From Chersky-840 sp036511675 (GTDB taxonomy: Bacteria > Actinomycetota > Acidimicrobiia > Acidimicrobiales > UBA8190), in assembly GCA_036511675.1 (NCBI GenBank), contig DATCBU010000041.1, forward strand, positions 1-29,278: a DNA stretch of 29,278 nt, given 5' to 3'. The notes under the pieces were generated by a model. That model worked only from the letters and a program-made list of their open reading frames with translations. It made no database searches and was not told where the DNA came from. Each line of letters starts with the position of its first letter. Position 1 is the stretch's first letter. Of this stretch, positions 7,433 to 13,784 are shown one piece after another. A program made the translations under genes and the position numbers.

Positions 7433-8116
7433 ATGCTTCGGATCGCCCCTTCGGTGCTGTCGGCGGACTTCGGCAGCTTGGCCGAAGCCGTCGGCGAAGT
7501 GGCCCCCGAGGCGGACTGGCTGCACGTGGATGTCATGGACGGCCACTTCGTCCCGAACCTCACCATCGGTCCACCGGTGGTGGAGTCGCTGCGCAAACAC
7601 TCGGGCCTGTTCTTCGACTGCCACCTCATGATGACCAACCCCGGCGATTTCCTCGAGGCGTTCCGGCGCGCCGGCGCCGACGGGTGCACGGTGCATGTCG
7701 AAGTGGGCGACACTGCTGCGTTGCTGGCGCAGGCCAAGGCACTGGGGTTGCGGGCCGGTCTGGCGCTCAACCCCGAGACTCCCTACGAAGCCATCGACCC
7801 CTTCCTGGGCGACGCCGATCTGATTCTGTGCATGACCGTGCACCCCGGCTTCGGCGGGCAACGGTTCATGGCCGAGGTGCTGCCCAAGATCGCCCGCACC
7901 CGAGCCGAGCTTGATCGGCGCGGGCTGACCGCCGAGCTCGAAGTCGACGGCGGCATCGACACCGACACCGTCGGTGCCGTGGTCCGCGCCGGGGCGCGTG
8001 TCCTCGTGGCGGGGTCGGCGATCTTCGCCGATGACCGCCCCTGGGAAGCGGCGCGACGGCTCCGGGCGGCGGGAGAAGAAGCCCTGCCCGGAGGCCAAGG
8101 AGACGGGGCCAAGTAG
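7433..8116 (+). CDS. rpe: Ribulose-phosphate 3-epimerase
   Basis: It interconverts ribulose 5-phosphate and xylulose 5-phosphate in the pentose phosphate pathway and supplies ribulose 5-phosphate, a precursor for the riboflavin genes that follow. It is a 227-residue TIM barrel. Signatures are 'IAPSVLSADFGSL', 'WLHVDVMDGHFVPNLTIGP' (metal-binding His and catalytic Asp), 'DCHLMMTNP', 'MTVHPGFGGQRF' and 'ELEVDGGID'. A ribosomal RNA methylase gene (rsmB/sun) often lies between fmt and rpe in actinobacteria but is absent here. Confidence 0.97.
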   Translation: MLRIAPSVLSADFGSLAEAVGEVAPEADWLHVDVMDGHFVPNLTIGPPVVESLRKHSGLFFDCHLMMTNPGDFLEAFRRAGADGCTVHVEVGDTAALLAQAKALGLRAGLALNPETPYEAIDPFLGDADLILCMTVHPGFGGQRFMAEVLPKIARTRAELDRRGLTAELEVDGGIDTDTVGAVVRAGARVLVAGSAIFADDRPWEAARRLRAAGEEALPGGQGDGAK

Positions 8117-8119
8117 ACT
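8114..8119 (+). promoter_or_regulatory. Possible ribD promoter -10 overlapping the rpe stop codon
   Basis: TAGACT is nine bases before the ribD ATG at 8129. Its TAG is the rpe stop codon, as in the fmt-rpe junction. Confidence 0.4.
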
Positions 8120-8128
8120 GGGAAACCC

Positions 8129-9184
8129 ATGACGGCCACCCAGGAGCCGCCCGGGCCGGGTGCCCGGGACGAAGATCTCGCCGCCATGCGTCGGGCCCTT
8201 GTGCTCGCAGCGTCGGTCCGAAGCACCACGTCCCCCAATCCCTGGGTGGGTGCGATCGTGGTGACGCCCGACGGCGAGGTGTTCGAGGGCGCCACGGCGC
8301 CGCCGGGGGGCCCGCATGCCGAGGTGGTCGCCCTCGAGGCGGCGGGGGACCGGGCCCGGGGGGCCACGTTGTTCACCACCCTGGAACCGTGCGCCCATCA
8401 CGGGCGTACCCCGCCGTGCACCAAGGCCATCCTCGCCGCCGGGGTGGCGCGCGTGGTGGTGGGGGTGCTCGACCCCGACCCCCAGGTCTCGGGGCGAGGC
8501 GTGGAAGCCCTCCGGGAGGGGGGGACCACCGTCGACGTGGGGGTGGGAGAGGACGAGGCCGCTGAGATCCTGGCGCCGTATCTGAAACACCGGCGCACCG
8601 GGAGGCCGTGGGTCGTGCTCAAGCTGGCCGCCACCATGGACGGACGGATCGCGGCGCCCGACGGCACGGCGCGCTGGCTCACCGGTGACGCGGCGCGGGC
8701 CGACGCCCATCGACTGCGGGCGCTGTCCGACGCCGTGCTCGTCGGGGCGGGGACGGTGCGGGCCGATGACCCCGAGCTCACGGTGCGCGTCGGACCGCCG
8801 CCCCCGCACCAGCCCTTGCGTGTCGTCCTCGGTCACGTACCCGACGGGGCCAAGGTCCATCCCGCTCTCGAGATGACCGGGGAGCCCGGCGCCGTGCTCG
8901 ACGAGCTCGGGGCCAAAGGCGTGTTGCAGGTGCTGGTCGAGGGTGGGGCGCGCGTCGCCCACGCCTTTCACGGGGCCGGGGTGGTGGACCGCTACGTCGT
9001 CTACCTCGCCCCCGCCCTGTTCGGGGGGGACGACGCCGTGCCCATGTTCAGCGGGCCCGGAGCCCCGCGGGTCCAAGACCTGTGGCGGGGCCGACTGGTG
9101 TCGGTGACCCAGCTCGGCTCCGACGTCCGCGTCGAACTGGCGCCGGCCCGGGCCGTCGGCGCCGGTGCCGAGGTGACGTCGTGA
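8129..9184 (+). CDS. ribD: Bifunctional pyrimidine deaminase / uracil reductase for riboflavin synthesis
   Basis: It carries out two consecutive riboflavin steps: deamination of the diaminopyrimidine, then NADPH-dependent reduction of the ribosyl side chain. The N-terminal zinc deaminase domain shows 'SPNPWVGAIVV', 'HAEVVALEAAG' and 'TLEPCAHHGRTPPC', containing the His, Glu and two Cys needed for zinc catalysis. The C-terminal reductase domain begins near residue 160 ('RPWVVLKLAATMDGRIA') and includes 'GAGTVRADDPELTVR' and 'LVEGGARVAHAF'. The 351 residues are near-normal; the stretch between 'VVLG' and 'QVLVEGG' is somewhat short compared with E. coli RibD. Its TGA overlaps the ribBA start. 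Confidence 0.96.
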   Translation: MTATQEPPGPGARDEDLAAMRRALVLAASVRSTTSPNPWVGAIVVTPDGEVFEGATAPPGGPHAEVVALEAAGDRARGATLFTTLEPCAHHGRTPPCTKAILAAGVARVVVGVLDPDPQVSGRGVEALREGGTTVDVGVGEDEAAEILAPYLKHRRTGRPWVVLKLAATMDGRIAAPDGTARWLTGDAARADAHRLRALSDAVLVGAGTVRADDPELTVRVGPPPPHQPLRVVLGHVPDGAKVHPALEMTGEPGAVLDELGAKGVLQVLVEGGARVAHAFHGAGVVDRYVVYLAPALFGGDDAVPMFSGPGAPRVQDLWRGRLVSVTQLGSDVRVELAPARAVGAGAEVTS

Positions 9185-10422
9185 CCAGCTTCAGCGCCAT
9201 CGAAGACGCCATCGCCGCCATCGCCAACGGCGAGATCGTGGTGGTGGTCGACGACGAGGACCGCGAGAACGAGGGCGACCTGGTCATGGCGGCCGAAGCC
9301 GTCACGCCCGAGAAGATCGCCTTCTTCCTGGCGCACACGTCGGGGGTCATCTGTGTGCCGCTGCTGCCGGGACGTGCCGACGAGCTCGAGCTCCCACTCA
9401 TGGTCAGCGAGAACACCGAGTCCCAGCGCACCGCCTTCACCGTCAGCGTGGACTACGCGCACGGGACCACGACGGGCATTTCGGCCGAGGATCGGGCCTC
9501 GACCATCCACGCGCTCATCGATCCCCACACCCGCCCGGCCGAGCTCAACCGCCCCGGGCACATCTTCCCGCTGCGCTACCGACCCGGAGGGGTGCTCAAG
9601 CGCGCCGGGCACACCGAAGCCACCATCGACCTCGTGTCGGCGGCGGGCCTGTATCCCGCCGGGGTGCTGTGCGAGCTGGTCTCCGCCGACAAGACCCGCA
9701 TGGCCCGGCTCCCCGAGCTCGAGCAATTCGCCCAGACCCACGGACTGCGCCTGCTCACCATCGCCGATCTGATCCGGTACCGCCGCCACAAGGACAAGTT
9801 GGTGCAGTGCATCGCGGGCCCGGCCCGCATCCCCACCGAGTTCGGGGACTTCGCCGGCTACGTCTATGAGTCCGAGCTCGACGGCGAGCACCACCTCGCC
9901 GTGGTGCGCGGCGAGGTGCGGGGTCAGAGCAACGTCCTCGTGCGGGTCCACTCCGAGTGCTTGACGGGAGACGCCTTTGGGTCCCTGCGCTGTGACTGCG
10001 GCCCCCAGTTGACCGAAGCACTGCGTCTCGTGGCCAAAGAGGGGACCGGCGTCGTCGTGTACCTGCGGGGCCACGAAGGGCGGGGCATCGGGCTGGCCCA
10101 CAAGTTGCGGGCCTACAACCTCCAGGAGCAGGGCCACGACACCGTCGATGCCAACTTGGAGCTGGGCTTGCCGGTGGACAACCGGGAGTACGGCATCGGT
10201 GCCCAGATCCTGGTGGACCTGGGTGTCACCACCATGCGTCTCATGACGAACAATCCCATGAAGTACGGCGGCCTCGAGGGTTTCGGCCTCGACATCGTCG
10301 AACGCGTGCCGCTCATGCTGCACTCGAACCCCGAGAACATCGCCTACCTCCGAACCAAACGCGAGCGGCTCGGGCACTTCATGGAGGGCCTCGACGACGA
10401 GGTGGGCGATGACCAGCTCTGA
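9181..10422 (+). CDS. ribBA: Bifunctional 3,4-dihydroxy-2-butanone 4-phosphate synthase / GTP cyclohydrolase II
   Basis: It produces both building blocks of riboflavin, from ribulose 5-phosphate and from GTP. The N-terminal RibB half (about residues 1-200) has 'VVDDEDRENEGDLVMAAE', 'TSGVICVPL', 'GTTTGISAEDRA' and 'RPGHIFPLRYRPGGVLKRAGHTEA', so its catalytic residues look complete. The C-terminal RibA half has the zinc cysteines in 'SECLTGDAFGSLRCDCGP' and 'LRGHEGRGIGL'. It has 413 residues. The GTG start overlaps the ribD stop (GTGA), and the 3' end overlaps ribH by 14 bases, implying one mRNA with coupled translation. No riboflavin synthase gene is inserted between ribD and ribBA. Confidence 0.97.
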   Translation: MTSFSAIEDAIAAIANGEIVVVVDDEDRENEGDLVMAAEAVTPEKIAFFLAHTSGVICVPLLPGRADELELPLMVSENTESQRTAFTVSVDYAHGTTTGISAEDRASTIHALIDPHTRPAELNRPGHIFPLRYRPGGVLKRAGHTEATIDLVSAAGLYPAGVLCELVSADKTRMARLPELEQFAQTHGLRLLTIADLIRYRRHKDKLVQCIAGPARIPTEFGDFAGYVYESELDGEHHLAVVRGEVRGQSNVLVRVHSECLTGDAFGSLRCDCGPQLTEALRLVAKEGTGVVVYLRGHEGRGIGLAHKLRAYNLQEQGHDTVDANLELGLPVDNREYGIGAQILVDLGVTTMRLMTNNPMKYGGLEGFGLDIVERVPLMLHSNPENIAYLRTKRERLGHFMEGLDDEVGDDQL

Positions 10423-10954
10423 CGAAACAGCGCTGTCGGACGAGGCCATCGACGCCGCGGCGCGTCGTGTGGGCGCCTCCCACGTCGGCGGTGTGGGTGG
10501 CGAAGCCCGCGTGGCGCTCTTGTGCGCCAAGTTCAACGGAGGGATCACCGAACGTCTCCTCGACGGCGCCCTGGAAGGTCTCGAGGACAGCGGCGTCAAG
10601 CCCGCTACGGTGACCGTGGCCTGGGTGCCGGGAGCCTTCGAACTGCCCCTGGTGGCGATGCGCCTGGCGGAGTCGGGGACCATCGACGCCGTGGTGGCTC
10701 TGGGCGCGGTGATCCGGGGCGAGACCGCGCACTTCGACTTCGTCGCCGGTGAATGCGCGTCGGGTCTGCAGCGCGCTGCGCTCGACACCGGTGTCCCGGT
10801 CGTGTTCGGGGTGCTCACCACCGACACCGTCGACCAGGCCCTGGCCCGATGCGGCCCGGGACACAGCAACAAGGGCTACGAAGCGGCCGTGACCGCGCTG
10901 GAGATGGCCGACCTGCTGCGCACGCTGCCGGGCTCTACGGCACCGACGCGCTGA
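10409..10954 (+). CDS. ribH: 6,7-dimethyl-8-ribityllumazine synthase
   Basis: It condenses the two RibBA/RibD-derived precursors into lumazine, the substrate of riboflavin synthase. Recognised by 'ALLCAKFNGGITERLLDGAL', 'VAWVPGAFELPLVAMRLAES', the catalytic His in 'IRGETAHFDFVA', and 'FGVLTTDTVDQALAR...NKGYEAAVTALEM'. It has 181 residues, about 20-25 more than typical because of an N-terminal extension rich in Ser, Asp and Ala that precedes the conserved 'ARVALL'. The ATG lies inside ribBA, so translation is probably coupled. A later start giving a shorter N terminus cannot be excluded. Confidence 0.96.
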   Translation: MTSSDETALSDEAIDAAARRVGASHVGGVGGEARVALLCAKFNGGITERLLDGALEGLEDSGVKPATVTVAWVPGAFELPLVAMRLAESGTIDAVVALGAVIRGETAHFDFVAGECASGLQRAALDTGVPVVFGVLTTDTVDQALARCGPGHSNKGYEAAVTALEMADLLRTLPGSTAPTR

Positions 10955-10972
10955 GGCGCAGGCCACGACGGC

Positions 10973-11848
10973 ATGCTCAGACTCGTCCTGCCCAAAGGCT
11001 CGCTCGAAAAGGCGACCCTGGAGCTCTTCGCCGCCGCCGACCTCCCCGTGGTGCGGGGCTCTGACGTCGAGTACCGGGCCACCATCGACGACCCTCGCGT
11101 CGACGAGGTCCGCATCCTGCGGCCCCAGGAGATCCCCGGCTACGTCGCGGAGGGCCTCTTCGACCTGGGCATCACCGGTCGCGACTGGATCGAGGAGACC
11201 GGCGCCGAAGTGATCTCTCTCGGTGAGCTCGCCTACTCCAAGGCCACGGCCAACCCCATCCGGGTGGTGCTGGCCGTGGCCATGGATTCTCCGGTGACCA
11301 CCATCGCCGATCTGCCCCACGGGGTGCGGGTGTCGACGGAGTATCCCGAGCTCACGAGACGGGTGCTCGAGAAGCACGGCGTCCACGCCGAGATCCGCAT
11401 GTCCTACGGGGCCACCGAGGCCAAGATCCCCGACATCGCCGACGCCGTGGTGGAGATCACCGAGACGGGCCGGGCCCTCACCGCCGCCCGGCTCCGTGTC
11501 GTCGAGACGCTGCTCGTGTCTCGCACCGAGCTCATCGCCAACCCCCTGTCGGCCTCGGACCCCGAGAAGCGGCTCGCCATGGGCCACCTGTTGACGTTGC
11601 TCCAGGGTGCGCTCGAGGCTCGGGGCAAGGTCCTGCTCAAACTCAACGTGGCGGCGGACAAGCTCGAGTCCGTGGTTTCGGTCTTGCCCGCCCTGAAGTC
11701 GCCCACGGTGTCGGAGCTGTCGGGCGGGGCCGGCTTCGCGGTGGAGACGGTCGTGCCCAAGACCGAGGTCAACGTGTTGATCCCGGCCCTCAAGGATCGC
11801 GGTGCCACCGACATCATCGAGCTTCCGCTCTCCAAGATCGTCCATTGA
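10973..11848 (+). CDS. hisG: ATP phosphoribosyltransferase, long (HisG_L) form
   Basis: It commits PRPP and ATP to histidine synthesis. The 291-residue length indicates the long form with a C-terminal ACT-like regulatory domain (about residues 210-288) that normally gives histidine feedback inhibition. Signatures are 'LRLVLPKGSLEKATLELF' at the N terminus, 'FDLGITGRDWIEE' and the PRPP-binding region 'IPDIADAVVEITETGRAL', followed by a C-terminal 'VLPALKSPTVSELS...ETVVPKTEVNVLIPALKDRGATDIIELPLSKIVH'. No hisZ is nearby, as expected for the long form. Neighbouring hisE, which accompanies hisG in mycobacteria, is not in the window. Confidence 0.97.
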   Translation: MLRLVLPKGSLEKATLELFAAADLPVVRGSDVEYRATIDDPRVDEVRILRPQEIPGYVAEGLFDLGITGRDWIEETGAEVISLGELAYSKATANPIRVVLAVAMDSPVTTIADLPHGVRVSTEYPELTRRVLEKHGVHAEIRMSYGATEAKIPDIADAVVEITETGRALTAARLRVVETLLVSRTELIANPLSASDPEKRLAMGHLLTLLQGALEARGKVLLKLNVAADKLESVVSVLPALKSPTVSELSGGAGFAVETVVPKTEVNVLIPALKDRGATDIIELPLSKIVH

Positions 11849-11862
11849 GGGCCTGACCGACG

Positions 11863-12102
11863 ATGGCCCAGGCGCGTCGAGGTCCCCGGGCACCGAAGAT
11901 CGGCGTGGTGACCGAATTCGACGAGCCGCGGGGTCTGGGCGTAGTGCGCGCCGACGACGGCCAGAGCTACCCGTTCCATTGTGCGGCCATCGCCGACGGG
12001 ACCAGGAACGTGGAGCTGGGCACCCGGGTCGTGTTCTCGGTGGCACCCGCCCACGGCGGACGCGACGAGGCGCGGGCGCTGACCACCGTGCCCGACCGGT
12101 GA
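11863..12102 (+). CDS. Small cold-shock-domain-like (OB-fold) protein
   Basis: This 79-residue protein has a basic N terminus (MAQARRGPRAPK), then 'IGVVTEFDEPRGLGVVRADDGQSYPFHCAAIADG' and 'VELGTRVVFSV'. The spacing resembles a cold-shock domain, where G-x-V-x-x-F is followed by RNP1 and RNP2. Both RNA-binding motifs are altered: RNP1 (KGFGFI) appears as 'RGLGVV' and RNP2 (VFVH) as 'YPFHC', so the usual stacking aromatics are largely missing. Nucleic-acid binding is therefore uncertain. It begins 14 bases after hisG and ends facing the minus-strand gene at 12138, so it is probably the last gene of the hisG unit. Confidence 0.75.
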   Translation: MAQARRGPRAPKIGVVTEFDEPRGLGVVRADDGQSYPFHCAAIADGTRNVELGTRVVFSVAPAHGGRDEARALTTVPDR

Positions 12103-12131
12103 CGGGCTCCTGAGGCTCCTCCCCGAGCCCG
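12103..12131. terminator. Hairpin between convergent genes
   Basis: CGGGCTC and GAGCCCG form a perfect 7-bp inverted repeat with a 15-base loop, directly after the stop codon of the cold-shock-like gene and before the end of the minus-strand gene. The position suits a bidirectional terminator, although no T tract follows. Confidence 0.4.
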
Positions 12132-12137
12132 ACCGGG

Positions 12138-12629
12138 TCAGGTCTCGGGGTCGCCGGCCTCCCCGTCGACGGCGGCGGACTCGCTGATCTGGATGAAGGC
12201 GAGCCGGATCTGGGCCAGGGCGTCTTGGAGCGAGCGCTCGGCTTCGCCCAGCCTGCCGGCCAAACCCTCCACCAGGGCCGCCATGGCGTCGACGGCCAGA
12301 CGCGCTTCGTCGCGTCGCGGTGGCTGCTGGGACAGGTGGATGGCGGCGAGCTCGAACAACCCGTACGCGTGATTGGCCACCACCACGTCAGCCGGGGCGC
12401 TCAAGAGCTGGCGTCGGAGCTCGTCGAGCCGACCGGCGAGCTCGGCCCGTTCCTCGGGCCCGAGGTCGTCGAGATCGAGTTCCTCGGCGTCGACCGACCC
12501 CGCCGGGACCCCGCCGGCCCCCCCCGTCCCCTCGGTGTGCGCCGCTGCTCCCGGGGCGTCGGGGGCGCTGCGTTCGTCGTCGGCGGGCCGCACACGGTGC
12601 TCGCCCTCAGGTGTCCAGAGGCTGCTCAC
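12138..12629 (-). CDS. DUF1844-like protein next to infC
   Basis: The 163-residue product has a hydrophilic, Gly/Ala/Asp-rich first half. An acidic helix follows ('DLDDLGPEERAELAGRLDELRRQLL'), then a conserved-looking block 'APADVVVANHAYGLFELAAIHLSQQPPRRDEARLAVDAMAALVEGLAGRLGEAERSLQDALAQIRLAFIQI'. That block resembles DUF1844, a family of unknown function often encoded divergently from infC in actinobacteria; this rests on recall of the family. The longer upstream extension (to 12866) would run through the infC leader. The GTG at 12629 is preferred because TACGCT on the same strand ends seven bases before it, predicting a leaderless mRNA. No membrane segment is visible. Confidence 0.7.
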   Translation of the reverse strand: MSSLWTPEGEHRVRPADDERSAPDAPGAAAHTEGTGGAGGVPAGSVDAEELDLDDLGPEERAELAGRLDELRRQLLSAPADVVVANHAYGLFELAAIHLSQQPPRRDEARLAVDAMAALVEGLAGRLGEAERSLQDALAQIRLAFIQISESAAVDGEAGDPET

Positions 12630-12635
12630 GCCTGG

Positions 12636-12642
12636 TAGCGTA
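12636..12642. promoter_or_regulatory. Overlapping divergent -10 elements (infC leader and DUF1844-like gene)
   Basis: The seven bases TAGCGTA contain TAGCGT on the plus strand (12636-12641) and TACGCT on the minus strand (12642-12637). Both fit TANNNT. The minus-strand copy is seven bases from the GTG at 12629. The plus-strand copy would start the infC leader near 12648. Confidence 0.5.
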
Positions 12643-12647
12643 GAACG

Positions 12648-12831
12648 TTGAGCCACAAGGGAAAGCGGGGTCACGTCGTCGGGCGCACCCCCACCCGCCA
12701 CCGGCAACGGTGCGTCGGGTTTCGCAGGGGTCCGTGACGGGAACCCGAGGGCAGCGACCGCGCTTCCGCTAATGGCTTCGGGGAGACCCGGAGTCCTGTA
12801 ACGACGGGAGTGATGTCGCATCGCCACACCC
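12648..12831 (+). promoter_or_regulatory. Structured 5' leader of the infC-rpmI-rplT operon
   Basis: This non-coding stretch holds three stems in tandem. CGCACC (12684-12689) pairs with GGTGCG (12709-12714). TCGGGTT (12715-12721) pairs with AACCCGA (12742-12748) and abuts the first stem. CTTCGGG (12776-12782) pairs with CCCGGAG (12787-12793) around a GAGA (GNRA) tetraloop about 40 bases before infC. In other bacteria this operon is autoregulated by L20 or IF3 through its leader. Whether this leader works the same way is inference. A possible 29-codon leader reading frame (12648-12737) crosses the first two stems. Confidence 0.45.
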
Positions 12832-13500
12832 ATGACGACCAACGAGACCAGGATCAACGACCGCATTCGTGCGCGAGATGTTCGCCTGGTGGACCCAGAT
12901 GGCCTTCAGCTCGGGATACGCCCGTTGCCCGAGGCCCTGGCCATCGCTCGGCAGCTCGATCTGGATCTTGTCGAAGTCGCACCGCTGGCCAATCCGCCTG
13001 TCTGCCGGATCATGGATTACGGCAAGTACAAGTTCGACGAGGCGCAGAAGGCCAAGGAGTCGAGGCGCAAGACGACGAGCGTCGGGATCAAGGAGATGAA
13101 GTACCGGCCCAAGATCGGTCCCGGCGACTTCGACACCAAGACCCGGCAGGTGCTCAAGTTCCTGAACGAGGGGCACAAGGTCAAGGTCACGATCATGTTC
13201 CGGGGTCGAGAGGTGTTCCATCCCGAGCTGGGGAAGAAGATCCTGGACCGGGTGGCCGAACACGTCGACGGCGCGGCACGGGTGGAATCCGACCCCAGGC
13301 TCGACGGTCGCAACATGGTGATGGTGCTGGCCCCGGACAAGCGGGCCAAGCAGTCGGCGGCGGCCCGGGCCGCGCAGCACGATGACGAACCGGTGAAGAG
13401 CGGGAGCACAGGAGTGGTGGCGACGAACGGCGGATCGCCCGCCGAGGCACCGACAGCGGCCACAGGGGATGTAGCGCCCGGCCGCGAGGAAGGAACGTAG
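12832..13500 (+). CDS. infC: Translation initiation factor IF-3 with extended C-terminal tail
   Basis: IF-3 binds the 30S subunit, prevents premature 50S joining and checks the initiator tRNA and start codon. The N-terminal domain reads 'TRINDRIRARDVRLVDPDGLQLG' and 'VAPLANPPVCRIMDYGKYKFD'. The C-terminal domain has 'SVGIKEMKYRPKIGPGDFDTKTRQVLKFLNEGHKVKVTIMFRGRE'. At 222 residues it is about 45 residues longer than E. coli IF-3; the excess is a Ser/Ala/Gly/Thr-rich, acidic tail after 'DKRAKQ'. The start is a plain ATG, not the AUU/AUC used in many bacteria. It has no good Shine-Dalgarno (GGGAG is about 20 bases away), so an internal ATC start at 12850 remains possible. Confidence 0.96.
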   Translation: MTTNETRINDRIRARDVRLVDPDGLQLGIRPLPEALAIARQLDLDLVEVAPLANPPVCRIMDYGKYKFDEAQKAKESRRKTTSVGIKEMKYRPKIGPGDFDTKTRQVLKFLNEGHKVKVTIMFRGREVFHPELGKKILDRVAEHVDGAARVESDPRLDGRNMVMVLAPDKRAKQSAAARAAQHDDEPVKSGSTGVVATNGGSPAEAPTAATGDVAPGREEGT

Positions 13501-13502
13501 AG

Positions 13503-13697
13503 ATGCCGAAGATGAAGACCGACCGGGGCGCCGCCAAGCGCTTCAAGGTCACGGGCACGGGACGGCTGCGCCGTCGCCAAGCCAACCGCTCCCATCTGCT
13601 CGAAAAGAAGAACAGTGTCCGCACGCGTCGACTGGGGCGCGAGACCGAGGTCGCGGCCGCGGACCGTCGCGAAGTTCGGCGACTGCTCGGTCGGTAA
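13503..13697 (+). CDS. rpmI: 50S ribosomal protein L35
   Basis: A 64-residue, very basic protein of the large subunit. It matches the family with 'MPKMKTDRGAAKRFKVTGTGRLRRRQANRSHLLEKKN', typical for L35 ('K..KT...A.KRFK.T..GK..R..A...H'). It starts two bases after the infC stop with a purine-rich AAGGA site at 13489-13493 inside the end of infC, so the two are presumably co-translated. The C-terminal part ('TEVAAADRREVRRLLGR') is typical for actinobacteria. Confidence 0.97.
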   Translation: MPKMKTDRGAAKRFKVTGTGRLRRRQANRSHLLEKKNSVRTRRLGRETEVAAADRREVRRLLGR

Positions 13698-13703
13698 CGC
13701 AAG

Positions 13704-13721
13704 GGCGGGCTCGGGCCCGCC
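13704..13721 (+). promoter_or_regulatory. Hairpin 1 in the rpmI-rplT spacer
   Basis: GGCGGGC and GCCCGCC pair over seven bases with a TCGG loop, seven bases after the rpmI stop. It could be an attenuator or an mRNA processing/stability element. Confidence 0.45.
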
Positions 13722-13724
13722 GCC

Positions 13725-13759
13725 GGAATCGTTCGCACCGGATGCGGTGGCGCGATTCC
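13725..13759 (+). promoter_or_regulatory. Two-tier hairpin 2 before rplT, candidate L20 autoregulatory site
   Basis: The outer stem GGAATCG/CGATTCC (13725-13731 with 13753-13759) encloses a small internal loop and an inner stem CACCG/CGGTG (13736-13740 with 13745-13749) closed by GATG. It ends 12 bases before the AAAGGAG ribosome-binding site of rplT. L20 regulates its own operon by binding mRNA structures in E. coli and Bacillus, so an L20 operator is a reasonable guess, not shown. Confidence 0.4.
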
Positions 13760-13784
13760 ACGTCGTCCACGAAAGGAGCTGGTC

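Noticed and set aside
12810..13385. Open frame starting GTG-ATG after GGGAG, overlapping infC in another frame.
   Set aside because: Product has no recognisable domain and covers the unmistakable IF-3 gene; the GGGAG is probably chance or serves infC from a distance.
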